A stretch of DNA of 64,000 nt from positions 124,001-188,000 of the forward strand of contig NZ_JASJOC010000002.1 in the NCBI RefSeq assembly GCF_030068615.1. The letters are read 5' to 3'. This document shows, in pieces, positions 25,894 through 33,840 of the stretch. Under the pieces are notes generated by a model. It saw only the letters and a program-made list of their open reading frames with translations. It did not search any database and was not told the DNA's origin. The stretch comes from Halostagnicola sp. A-GB9-2. Lineage in GTDB: Archaea > Halobacteriota > Halobacteria > Halobacteriales > Natrialbaceae. The first letter of the stretch is position 1; each line of letters opens with the position of its first letter. Position numbers and translations under genes: made by a program.

Positions 25894-26757
25894 TCAGTCA
25901 CCCCCGGCGTACGGTTGGAGTTCCTCGAGTACCCGTTCCATCCCTTCGCCATCATCTGGTTCAATCATCGTCGCTTCGCGTTCGGAGGGCGCCTTCGGAA
26001 TCGGATCGACCGACGAGACGATGGTCGGCGAGCCGTCGAGGCCGATGTAATCCGGATCGAGATTTAGATCTTCGTGGTTCCACGTCGTGAGGTGGGCCTC
26101 GTGATCGGCGGCTCGTTCCTCGGTCTCTCCGCGGAGCCGTTTGTGAGTCAGCCGATGGGAGGCTTTGCGGTAGGTCGGCGAAAATTCCGGATCGGCGATG
26201 ACCATACACGGTAACGGCGCTTCGACAGTCTCGATCTCGTCTACGTCGCCCTCGACGAGGCGCTTCGCCCGAAGCACACGCTCGTCGGGGTCGATATCCA
26301 GCGCGAGCACGTGCGTCACGATCGGCCGCTCGAGCGCCCAGGCGGTTTGCGGACCGGTTTGGCCAGTCTCCCCGTCAGCCGTCTTGAAACCGGCGAAGAT
26401 CAGATCGATCTCTGCGACCGTCTCCTGGTACTTCTCGAGTGCCGAACAGAGCGTTATCGCCGTCGCCCAGGTGTCCGACGCCGCGAGTTCCCGATCTGAT
26501 AGCAGGTAGCTGTCGTCGGCGTACACCGACTCCATCGCCTCCTCGAGAACGCTCGCGTACCCTGGCGGGCCCATGCTCATCCCGCTCACGTGGCCGCCGT
26601 GGCGAACCTTCGTCTGCAGGGCGGCCTCCAGGGCCACCTCGTCGTTGGGGTTCATCACCGTCGGCGTCTTCCCGCGCTCTAAGTGCCCCTCCTCGTTGAA
26701 GGAAACGGCACCCTCCGAGAAGTCGGGGACGCCTTTCGTCAGCACGACGGATCGCAT
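25894..26757 (-). CDS. fixA: Electron transfer flavoprotein beta subunit FixA
   Basis: 287 aa. ETF-beta fold with the AMP-binding region (SDRELAASDTWATAITLCSALEK) and the family block VAEIDLIFAGFKTADGETGQTGPQTAWALE. I set the start at the ATG at 26757 (MRSVVLTKGVPDF). A GGAGG Shine-Dalgarno lies 5-6 nt before it, and homologues start with this strand. A GTG 45 bp further up would add 15 poorly conserved residues. A TATA element (CTTAATAG, minus strand, ~26825-26832) lies well upstream, giving a short leader. First gene of fixABC. Confidence 0.92.
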   Translation of the reverse strand: MRSVVLTKGVPDFSEGAVSFNEEGHLERGKTPTVMNPNDEVALEAALQTKVRHGGHVSGMSMGPPGYASVLEEAMESVYADDSYLLSDRELAASDTWATAITLCSALEKYQETVAEIDLIFAGFKTADGETGQTGPQTAWALERPIVTHVLALDIDPDERVLRAKRLVEGDVDEIETVEAPLPCMVIADPEFSPTYRKASHRLTHKRLRGETEERAADHEAHLTTWNHEDLNLDPDYIGLDGSPTIVSSVDPIPKAPSEREATMIEPDDGEGMERVLEELQPYAGGD

Positions 26758-26802
26758 GCGTCCCTCCATGTCTGTGGTATGTGTATCCGTGACATAACTC
26801 AC

Positions 26803-27092
26803 CTTACTCTATCGTAACTAGTACTATTAAGAATGTGGGTGAGAATCACCACCGGAAAGACATCGAGACGCCGATTTTGCGGATCGGCGTGAGAAGCCGG
26901 TCGAACGCTCCGTCGAGATCGGCTCGTGACCGTTCGGTGTAACCGGCTCGCCGTGAACGGCCCGACGGAGTGTCGTTGCCCGAACCGTCTCGCTTCTCCG
27001 AGAGGGGCCGACGCGCTTTTGCCGGTCTTTCCGCTCGAGTTCGCTCGGGCACTCGCCCGCGTTCGGATCGATCGCTCGAGCGAAAAATTCGT
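26803..27092. other. Intergenic region between fixA and the bactofilin-like gene
   Basis: 290 bp holding the fixA promoter (minus-strand TATA near 26825). A minus-strand reading through it ends in a protein-like stretch (DLDGAFDRLLTPIRKIG at ~26850-26905), but it has no start signal and its upstream part is Arg/Ser-rich, so I do not call a gene. Confidence 0.4.
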
Positions 27093-27947
27093 CTACTCTG
27101 GGTCCCGTTCGGTCGTCCCCATCGAAATTTCGCCGTCCGCACGAATCGTCCCGTCGACCTCCGCTCGAGGTGCGATATCGAGCGTGTCACACGAGACGTC
27201 GCCGAGTACGCGAACGTTTTTCTCGAGGATGACATCGCCATCTCGCGTCGTCAGATCGCCGTGAATTCGAGTGCCGCTCCCGACGGTGACATCTCCTCGA
27301 GCGCGGAGGCTCCCGAAGACGTTGCAGTCTTCATCGACGTCGATCGTCTCGGCTCGCACGTTTCCGTGGAGTCGACAGTTCGACCCGATTCGTGCGGGCG
27401 TTGAAACGCGCCAGGCGTCGTCGTTGACCGTAGCGTTGCGCGGGATAACCAGCGGATCTGCTTCGACCTCCTCCTCTTCGTCGACCATCTCGGAAATGAG
27501 CTTCTGAGCAGCGTCGTCCTCGCCAATTAACAGGAGGTGCTTGAGGTAGACGAACAGAAACACGATGGTCGGCATCGGATTCCGGATTACGATCCAGCCG
27601 TTGGCCTCGAAGCCCTCCTCGATGTCGACGTCGTCGCCGATATCTAAGTCACCGGCGACTTTCAGTTCCCCGTTGATATGAACGCGTTCGCCGAGATAGG
27701 CGTCCTGCCCGACGAGCACGTCGTCGTCGATGTCACACCACATGTCGAGCCGACAGTCGCCTTCGGCTTCGATTGCGCCGTCAACCTCGACGTTCTCGCC
27801 CAGCAGTACGTTCCTGCCACGGACGCCGAACTCGATGGTCGAGCGACCGCCGACGAGAACGTCCCCGTCGGTCACGAGGTCGACTTCTTTGGCTTCCGTC
27901 CCGTCGGGAACGACGAGTTCATCGAGCGGATCCCTACTGAAGGCCAC
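27093..27947 (-). CDS. Bactofilin-like polymer-forming protein with central hydrophobic insert
   Basis: 284 aa starting with GTG at 27947. Residues ~20-115 and ~175-275 are two runs of short beta repeats (GDVLVGGRSTIEFG, GENVEVDGAIEAEGDCRL; later GNVRAETIDVDEDCNVFGSL). These are typical of the right-handed beta-helix of bactofilins and of the haloarchaeal 'halofilin' HalA. Between them lies a hydrophobic stretch (NPMPTIVFLFVYLKHLLLIG, ~124-143) and an acidic loop. Bactofilins polymerise without nucleotide and shape cells. A TATA box (GTTTAATACC, minus strand, 27971-27980) lies ~25-30 bp upstream, so the mRNA is leaderless. Single gene, divergent from the DUF5800 gene. Confidence 0.82.
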   Translation of the reverse strand: MAFSRDPLDELVVPDGTEAKEVDLVTDGDVLVGGRSTIEFGVRGRNVLLGENVEVDGAIEAEGDCRLDMWCDIDDDVLVGQDAYLGERVHINGELKVAGDLDIGDDVDIEEGFEANGWIVIRNPMPTIVFLFVYLKHLLLIGEDDAAQKLISEMVDEEEEVEADPLVIPRNATVNDDAWRVSTPARIGSNCRLHGNVRAETIDVDEDCNVFGSLRARGDVTVGSGTRIHGDLTTRDGDVILEKNVRVLGDVSCDTLDIAPRAEVDGTIRADGEISMGTTERDPE

Positions 27948-28210
27948 ACTCGCAACGAATGTGGCCCCCCGGTATTAAACCTCTCGCGCCGTCCGCCGTT
28001 CGTCAGACGAAGCTGTCAATTTGTTACCTTCTTGTCGCCGATTGCCGCCGATCGCGATTCCACAGTTCGGTGTCAAAACCTGGCCGGCGAGAATTCCCGA
28101 CTAGCCGCCCGATCAGCGAGGTCCCGGACTACCGACTCGAGTGATCGACGAGCCGACGCCACGAAAGCGCAGTCGCCCTGCTTTTAATCCACCGCCGCAT
28201 ACAGTCAGCT

Positions 28211-28408
28211 ATGACAACGCTTGCGTTCGACGACACCGGCGTCGATGTCGTCTACGAAGGAACGGAGTTTCGCCTCGAGCAGGAACTCATCGAAGAGGCG
28301 ACCGAAAAGTCCTACTACGACGTCACCGACCACGAAGTGTTACAGATCGTCGCCGAACAGCCGGACCTGCAGGGCGAGCCGCGACGAATCGGAGACATTA
28401 TCGACTGA
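28211..28408 (+). CDS. DUF5800-like small haloarchaeal protein (65 aa)
   Basis: Small acidic soluble protein, MTTLAFDDTGVDVVYEGTEF, with a central EATEKSYYDVTDHEVLQIV segment. To my memory this matches a haloarchaeal family of unknown function (DUF5800). The TATA element TTTTAATC (28182-28189) 22-29 bp before the ATG supports a leaderless transcript and a real gene. It is convergent with the cupredoxin gene. Confidence 0.8.
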   Translation: MTTLAFDDTGVDVVYEGTEFRLEQELIEEATEKSYYDVTDHEVLQIVAEQPDLQGEPRRIGDIID

Positions 28409-28432
28409 GCGAGCAGGCGGGGCAGCGCCATC

Positions 28433-29029
28433 TCATTCGGCGGATTCGATTTCGATATCGCCGCGTTTTCCCCAGTCGACGTGGACCTCGCAGGTGTACT
28501 CGGCCATCTCCTCGGCGGCCACGATCTCGAGCGACTGGGTTTCGTTCTCCTCGGCCATCAACTCGGTGCTGTAGTCACCGACGACTTCCTCGTCGTCGTC
28601 CCAGATCTCGAGATTGTGGGACTGTCCGTCGGCGTTCTCCCAGGTGATAACGTACTCGTTTCCCGCAGTGAGGACGAGCGTGGGGTTCTCTACCCCCTCG
28701 ATTGGGTCGGGCTCGAGGCCTTCCCAACTCGAGGTCGTGGCGCTCAACACGATCTCGTCGACGCCCTCCCAGGCTTCGGGATCGGTGTTCGAATGTGGTT
28801 TTTCGTTACTCTCACCGTTCGCCGAATCGGATTCGTCCCCGCCGTTCGATCCGTCGTCATCGCCTCCTCCGTTGGTGGTTTCGTTGCCGCCGCTCGACGT
28901 TTCGTTCCCGCTGTTCGAGCCATCATCGCTGTCATCCCCGCTGAGACAGCCGGCGACGAGCGCCGTACCAGTCACGCTTCCCGCAAGTTTCAGTGTCTGT
29001 CGCCGAGCCACCGAATCAGGTCGTTCCAT
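28433..29029 (-). CDS. Tat lipoprotein with cupredoxin (plastocyanin-like) domain
   Basis: 198 aa. Twin-arginine signal and lipobox: ARRQTLKLAG ... ALVAGC, Cys at ~28. A Ser/Asn/Gly/Asp-rich linker of ~55 residues spaces the domain from the membrane. Cupredoxin core: NEYVITWENADGQSHNLEIW gives the first copper His, and EYTCEVHVDWGKRG gives Cys and the second His. The axial Met normally seen after that His is not visible (GKRGDIEIES), so the site may be type-1 with a different axial ligand or weakly copper-binding. Likely role: periplasmic-side electron carrier (halocyanin-like) or copper binding. Single gene. Confidence 0.85.
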   Translation of the reverse strand: MERPDSVARRQTLKLAGSVTGTALVAGCLSGDDSDDGSNSGNETSSGGNETTNGGGDDDGSNGGDESDSANGESNEKPHSNTDPEAWEGVDEIVLSATTSSWEGLEPDPIEGVENPTLVLTAGNEYVITWENADGQSHNLEIWDDDEEVVGDYSTELMAEENETQSLEIVAAEEMAEYTCEVHVDWGKRGDIEIESAE

Positions 29030-29258
29030 CGGGTCGACTATCCAGTTTCCTCACTATTGGTACGCTGTCCATACTGTCAGTAACTCGTGATTGTCGGATT
29101 CATTCGTTTCGGTGAACCGTTTCACCGACAGCAAGCGCCGCGCTCCTAAGTCCGCAACTCGAGCACGTTGTCACCCCAAACCCCCACCAGTCAGCGGGTT
29201 GTGTCCGACTCGGAAACACCAACGAAAACTTATGAGTAGCCGGATACGACCTCATGTC

Positions 29259-29888
29259 ATGATCGTTAATGCGCTGAAATACCCGCTCGAGGATGACGAC
29301 TATCCCAAGACGCTGCTCATCGGATCGCTATTGGTCGTTACTTCTTTCCTAATCGTTCCCGCATTTATCCTGACGGGATATGTCACTAGAGCGGTACAAA
29401 ACGCTTCTAAGGGCCTTGAGCCGCCGCAGTTCGAGGACTACGTCGGGTTGCTCGTAGACGGGCTGAAACTGACCGGCGTCTTCCTCATCTATTTCGTCGC
29501 CTTCATGCTCGCGGCGGTAGCGATGCTTCTCGTTCAGGAACTCAACAGGACGGCAGGGCTGGCGCTGTTCTGGGTGTTGCTCGTTCCGTCCTACTTCGGG
29601 CTTATCTACGGTACGACCGCTATCACGTACCACTTCAGTCGAGAACGGCGAATAAGCGACGCGTTGAAGGTTGGGGCTGTAGCGCGGACTGCCCTCTCTC
29701 TCCGGTACCTCGCCGTCTTCTTGCTCGTCATACTTATCGGCCCGATCCTCTTCTTGATTTTCCAGGTCGCGCTGGCGTTCACGATCATCGGACTGCTGTT
29801 GGTCCCCGCAACGCTGATCTACGAATTTATCGTCTACTCGAAACTGATGGGTGAGGTCGACGGGCCGGCTCGTCGCTCGAGCGCGTAG
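29259..29888 (+). CDS. DUF4013-family membrane protein
   Basis: 209 aa. The N-terminal signature of DUF4013 (MIVNALKYPLEDDDYPKTLL IG) is followed by about five membrane helices. The middle helices hold a conserved YFGLIYGTTAITYHFSRE loop. The family is common in archaea and has no assigned function. I take the ATG at 29259 because the signature begins there. The AT-rich AAAACTTATGA at 29225-29235 is then at TATA distance. An in-frame ATG at 29232 would add nine residues. Confidence 0.82.
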   Translation: MIVNALKYPLEDDDYPKTLLIGSLLVVTSFLIVPAFILTGYVTRAVQNASKGLEPPQFEDYVGLLVDGLKLTGVFLIYFVAFMLAAVAMLLVQELNRTAGLALFWVLLVPSYFGLIYGTTAITYHFSRERRISDALKVGAVARTALSLRYLAVFLLVILIGPILFLIFQVALAFTIIGLLLVPATLIYEFIVYSKLMGEVDGPARRSSA

Positions 29889-29954
29889 TATTCGCTTTGG
29901 AGGAAGCAAGCAATTCGGAGGAGCAAGTGACTCCAGACGCCGCTTTCGTTTCGC

Positions 29955-30536
29955 TCACTCCGTCCCGTACCGATCCGCCGCCGACTCGAATCCTGTCTCC
30001 TCGAGTTCGCGCCCCCGTCGTTCCTCAAGCGCAGCGACGGCTTCCGGATCGGGTGCGACGTCGTCGGTGATCCGCGCCCACGAGTTGTGGACCTTGGCGT
30101 GACACCACCGACAGAGGTAGATCGTGATTTCGTGGGTAAGCTCCGGGTCGGCGTCCTCAGTTTCGTTCTCGGGATCATCGGTACTGTCGCTCCCCGTGGC
30201 CTCGAGGGTATCTCTGTACGAGAGGTGGTGTTCCTCCAGGAGCGGTCGCTCGTCGGTCAGTTCGTTTCGCTTCTCCTCGAGTCCGCAGCGAACGCATTCC
30301 CTGTCCTGATTCCGGGATCGGAAATGCGGGCAATCTGCCCACGTCTCCTCAGTCTCGGGATTTGCGACCGGGCACGTATAGTCGTCCTCGGCGCGCTCTC
30401 GAGCGAACTCCGGGTCGTGTTCGTAGTGGTCGAAGGCGTACCGGCACTGGCCCTCGCCGGTTAGGTAATCACAGAGGCCCGCGAACTCGTAGGGATCGTC
30501 GACCCCGACCGACGTCCCTCGCGGCGTTTTCTCCAT
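29955..30536 (-). CDS. Cys-rich, HNH-like zinc protein of unknown function
   Basis: 193 aa. It has several probable zinc ligands: LCDYLTGEGQCRYAFDHYEH, then YTCPVANPETEETWADCPHF and ECVRCGLEEKRNEL. It ends with an HNH-like arrangement, LEEHHLSYRDTL ... IYLCRWCHAKVHNSWARI. In HNH endonucleases the HH, CxxC and CH..H pattern forms the beta-beta-alpha metal site, so a nuclease-like or nucleic-acid-binding role is possible. The acidic insert (DPENETEDADPE) between the halves is typical for halophiles. Start at 30536 (MEKTPRGTSVGVDD). Seen widely in haloarchaea as a hypothetical protein. Confidence 0.75.
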   Translation of the reverse strand: MEKTPRGTSVGVDDPYEFAGLCDYLTGEGQCRYAFDHYEHDPEFARERAEDDYTCPVANPETEETWADCPHFRSRNQDRECVRCGLEEKRNELTDERPLLEEHHLSYRDTLEATGSDSTDDPENETEDADPELTHEITIYLCRWCHAKVHNSWARITDDVAPDPEAVAALEERRGRELEETGFESAADRYGTE

Positions 30537-30607
30537 GTTGAGAAATGGTTGGACTCGAGGCGGTTTGAATCCACTGGGCTCGAAAGAACACGGACTCCAC
30601 ATTGGCG

Positions 30608-31171
30608 TCAGTACACGCCGTGGAGAAGCAGATAGACGACGATCCCGAGCGAAAACGAAATCAGCCAGAGACTCGCGGCGATCCGGCCGAATCGTGCGTG
30701 ACTGGTCTGAGGAAGCTCCTCGAGCGGGTACGCGATCGCCTGCAAGAGCGCGTAGTAGAGGAACGGGATGCACGCGACCGCGAGAAGGATGTGAACGGCG
30801 AGGATCGGCAGGTAAATGAACTGGTAGACAGTTTCGGGACCAGGAAACGCCTGCGGTCCGCCGGTCGCAACTAACCGGTAGAGGTAGAGAACCAGAAACG
30901 ACGCGAACAAGCCGAACGAGGTCAGCATCGCGGCTCTGTGTTTCGAGATCTCGCCGCGTCGAATCGATCGCCAGCCCAGCGTTATCGTTCCGATCGCGGT
31001 CAGGCTGATGAGCACGTTGACGTGCGGAATTGCGTCGAGTAGCCACTCCGGTGCGGTCGGAACGACCGACGGGGGAATCTGTCCACCCGCCGCCGCAAAG
31101 ACCACCGCAAGCGAAACGACGCTCAGTATTCCGGTGAGAGGGCCGACGCGCTCTCGAGAGACGTATTCCAT
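30608..31171 (-). CDS. DUF420-family membrane protein
   Basis: 187 aa with about five helices. The family's conserved His residues are present: HVNVLISLTAIGTITLGW, ISKHRAAMLTSFGLF and VHILLAVACIPFLYYAL. DUF420 proteins resemble a small heme/copper-oxidase assembly or cytochrome-b-like membrane protein, and genes of this kind often lie near terminal oxidase clusters. No oxidase gene is visible here. Start MEYVSRERVGPLTG at 31171. Confidence 0.85.
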   Translation of the reverse strand: MEYVSRERVGPLTGILSVVSLAVVFAAAGGQIPPSVVPTAPEWLLDAIPHVNVLISLTAIGTITLGWRSIRRGEISKHRAAMLTSFGLFASFLVLYLYRLVATGGPQAFPGPETVYQFIYLPILAVHILLAVACIPFLYYALLQAIAYPLEELPQTSHARFGRIAASLWLISFSLGIVVYLLLHGVY

Positions 31172-31412
31172 ACGTATTCGTTAGCCTGTCGGGGGAAATC
31201 GGTTACTGTCCTCGAGTAGGGACTCGAGGGATAGCGACCGAACGAAACCGCTGGCGAGCGCTCTCGCTTGCGGTTGTTGGCTCCAGTAGAATTGTGCGTG
31301 GGTGATGTCCTCGGAGGAGATCACCTGCATCGTTCGTTCGGCGGTTACACCGCCTCACGTGTCGCGGCGCGTAGCGCCGCGCTTCCATGGTGGACTTCGT
31401 CCACCCATGCGA
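31172..31412. other. Region between DUF420 gene and tRNA-Leu with GC hairpins
   Basis: About 240 bp without a gene. It holds two neat stems: GCGGCGC-GTA-GCGCCGC near 31366-31382, and GGTGGAC-TTC-GTCCACC near 31389-31405. Both sit immediately after the 3' end of the minus-strand tRNA-Leu gene and may mark the end of its precursor. No copies of the tRNA-Leu 3' end (att-like) are seen. Confidence 0.45.
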
Positions 31413-31497
<85 letters not shown>

Positions 31498-31632
31498 TCG
31501 CGTTCTCTTTCTGCATTCAATCGTATCCAGTGTGACTATTAAAGCCCTTTCCTTTAGTCCGACGCCTGCGTCGATATCACATGGATCCGTCACAAACGGA
31601 GCGTTCAAATGCGCGAAATGCCAAATGGTATC

Positions 31633-32154
31633 ATGGCAAAGTACTCGACTGGATCGTCCTCCGGCAGCGGCGGGACGTCCTGTGAACTCTGTGGCGCGGA
31701 GAGCGACTCGCTTACTCGAGCGAACGTCGCAGGCGCGGAGCTCGAGGTCTGTCCGAGCTGTGCTCCCCACGATGACGCCCAGCGAACGAGCGGTTCCAGC
31801 GGGGGCAATCGGGCGCAGAGCGACCGAGGCGGAGACGGGCCGAGCCGGAAGCAGAAAGCGGCTCAGAACGTCGCCAAAGCAAATCCGATCTGGGACGGCG
31901 ACTCCGAGCACTGGGAGAAAGAGGGGACCAACTATGACGACGACCCGCTTCCGTACCTGGTTTCGGGCTACGGCGATATCCTGATCGAGGCTCGACAGGA
32001 AGCCGGATTACAACGTGGCGAACTCGCAGAGGAACTGGGTGTCCCGGAAAGCGACCTGCTCGCCGTCGAACAGGGACGAGCGACCCAGGCCGGAATCGGC
32101 GGTGGGCTGATCGCCGCACTCGAGGAGCGACTGGATATCGAACTCGAGGAGTAA
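31633..32154 (+). CDS. Multiprotein bridging factor 1 homologue (MBF1)
   Basis: 173 aa. The N-terminus is a zinc ribbon (SCELCGAES ... VCPSCAPH, two CxxC pairs). A Ser/Gly-rich linker follows, then the signature YGDILIEARQEAGLQRGELAEELGVPESDLLAVEQG, which is the Xre-like helix-turn-helix. In eukaryotes MBF1 bridges activators and TBP; in archaea it is linked to translation and the ribosome. The start MAKYSTGSS at 31633 gives the expected N-terminus. It is divergent from tRNA-Leu. Confidence 0.92.
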   Translation: MAKYSTGSSSGSGGTSCELCGAESDSLTRANVAGAELEVCPSCAPHDDAQRTSGSSGGNRAQSDRGGDGPSRKQKAAQNVAKANPIWDGDSEHWEKEGTNYDDDPLPYLVSGYGDILIEARQEAGLQRGELAEELGVPESDLLAVEQGRATQAGIGGGLIAALEERLDIELEE

Positions 32155-32246
32155 CCGTCTCTGGACTCGGTTCTCGAACGGAGGAATCGACGGCAAGCCA
32201 CGGGTCGGCGAGCAGACTTTTATTGCGGGCAAACGGAGATCAACCG

Positions 32247-33482
32247 ATGAGCGGGCAACAAGCGGCCGCAGAGCCGTATACGACGCGATTCGAGACCGAG
32301 GTGGTGGCTGTCGACGGCCGACGGGTATGGCTCGAGACGAGTTATTTCTACGCCGAGAGCGGCGGACAGCCAGCCGACAGGGGGACGATCGGTGACGTCG
32401 ACGTCGAAGACGTCCAGCTCACCGACGGCGAACAGGTTCACGTACTGGCCGAGGAGCCGTCGTTCGACGCCGGCCGCCGCGTGCTCTGTCGGATCGACTG
32501 GTCGTTTCGCATGTACTGCATGCGCGCACACACCGCGAGCCACGCGCTCTACGGAGCGGGCAGAGAGCTCCTCTCCGATCTTGGATACGGGGGGTTCGAC
32601 ATCGGCGAGGAGAAGGTCCGCGTCGACCTCGAGAGTTCGACTGAAATCGACGACGAGATGCTGGTGGAGTTGAACGAGCAACTCAATCGAGTCGTCTGGG
32701 AGTCCCGCTCCGTTTCCTGGGAGGACGTTCCGGTCACGGATGCGCGCGAGCGTGAAGACATCGCCTTCAACGAGGCGACTGAAGAAGGCGCGTTCGAGAA
32801 AGGGCGCGTTCGACTCGTAACGATCGGAGAGAAAGACGAGAACGGCACCAGCGGTGTCGTTCCGCAGGATCCGTGGGACGTCGCGGCGTGTGGCGGCACG
32901 CACGTTCGGAACACGCGCGAAATCGGCCCGGTAACCGTTCTCGGCCGATCCAATCCGGGAGAGGGAATGACTCGAGTCGAGTTCGCCGTCGGCCCGAACG
33001 CCATCGATCGGCGGGCCAGGGAGAAGGAAACTGCGTTCGCGGCGAAGACGAAACTGGGTGTCGGCCTTGAGGACGTGACCGACGAACTCGAGCGTCGTGA
33101 CACAAAGCGCGAGGAGCTCGCAGAGGAACTACGAGCCCGCGAACGCGAACTCGTTCGGGAACGCCTCGAGAACGGCCGAACGCTCGAAGATGACGAGGGC
33201 GAGGGCGGACGATGGGTACTCACAGACGTCGGCGAGATTTCGGCGGGAGTCGTCAGTGACGTTCTCGAGGACCGCCGAAGTGAGTTCGGAGATATCATCG
33301 TCGCAACCGGCGAAACCGATTCCGTCTTCGCCGTCGTCGGCACCGACGAATCGACAGCCGCGACGGCGGTACTCGAGGAGATTACAGCCGAGTTCGGCGG
33401 CGGAGGCGGCGGTTCGGATCGGCTCGCCCAGGGCGGCGGGTTCGACGCGACGCCAGCGGAGATTATCTCGGCACTCGAGTGA
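32247..33482 (+). CDS. alaX: Alanyl-tRNA editing protein AlaX (long form)
   Basis: 411 aa. Hydrolyses Ser or Gly mischarged on tRNA-Ala. The N-terminal domain matches the AlaRS second additional domain (YFYAESGGQPADRGTI). The zinc-binding editing centre is HTASH (~93-97) and CGGTH (~210-214), both intact. From ~255 a coiled coil follows (ELERRDTKREELAEELRARE), and then the DHHA1-type C-terminal domain ending GGGGGGSDRLAQGGGFDATP. This is the AlaX-L architecture: AlaRS without its catalytic core. ATG at 32247. It is ~90 bp downstream of MBF1, probably under its own TATA (CTTTTATTG, 32216-32224), which suggests a leaderless mRNA. Confidence 0.92.
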   Translation: MSGQQAAAEPYTTRFETEVVAVDGRRVWLETSYFYAESGGQPADRGTIGDVDVEDVQLTDGEQVHVLAEEPSFDAGRRVLCRIDWSFRMYCMRAHTASHALYGAGRELLSDLGYGGFDIGEEKVRVDLESSTEIDDEMLVELNEQLNRVVWESRSVSWEDVPVTDAREREDIAFNEATEEGAFEKGRVRLVTIGEKDENGTSGVVPQDPWDVAACGGTHVRNTREIGPVTVLGRSNPGEGMTRVEFAVGPNAIDRRAREKETAFAAKTKLGVGLEDVTDELERRDTKREELAEELRARERELVRERLENGRTLEDDEGEGGRWVLTDVGEISAGVVSDVLEDRRSEFGDIIVATGETDSVFAVVGTDESTAATAVLEEITAEFGGGGGGSDRLAQGGGFDATPAEIISALE

Positions 33483-33514
33483 ATAGGTCCGTTTCCGACT
33501 ATTTTCCTTCCCGA

Positions 33515-33808
33515 CTACGTTCGCGTCCTCGTCGTGGACTTGATCTCGTCGCCCTCGCGCCACTGGTAGTAATGGTACTCGGTTCCGGCGATCTCCGTGA
33601 CCGAAACGGTCGCCCGCTCGGGGACGCCCTCGGGTAACTCCACATTGGATCGATTAACATCTCTCGATTCCTCCCACGCCGCGCGCTCCTCGAGATATGT
33701 TGCGACCGCCCGGAGCGTCGACGGTTCCTCCGCCTCGAATACGGCGAGAGAGGCGAGAACGTCCTCGTCGAGGCCTTCGGGAGGAAGCGGTCGGTCGGCA
33801 TCGTTCAT
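33515..33808 (-). CDS. Hypothetical haloarchaeal protein (97 aa)
   Basis: Small soluble protein. The helical first half (LPPEGLDEDVLASLAVFEAE, then LRAVATYLEERAAWEE) looks like a short winged-helix or coiled part. The second half is a beta hairpin (ATVSVTEIAGTEYHYYQWRE). The start at 33808 (MNDADRPLPP) is the better of two in-frame ATGs. It lies 32 bp downstream of the Bax1-like gene on the same strand, so it may be part of the bax1-xpb unit. No function assigned. Confidence 0.72.
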   Translation of the reverse strand: MNDADRPLPPEGLDEDVLASLAVFEAEEPSTLRAVATYLEERAAWEESRDVNRSNVELPEGVPERATVSVTEIAGTEYHYYQWREGDEIKSTTRTRT

Positions 33809-33840
33809 CGGATTAGCATCACCCACGAAGCGTCAAAACG

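Noticed and set aside
26846-27092. Minus-strand gene ending DRLLTPIRKIG
   Set aside because: Protein-like only in its last ~30 residues; the rest is Arg/Ser-rich shadow, and no start signal is present.
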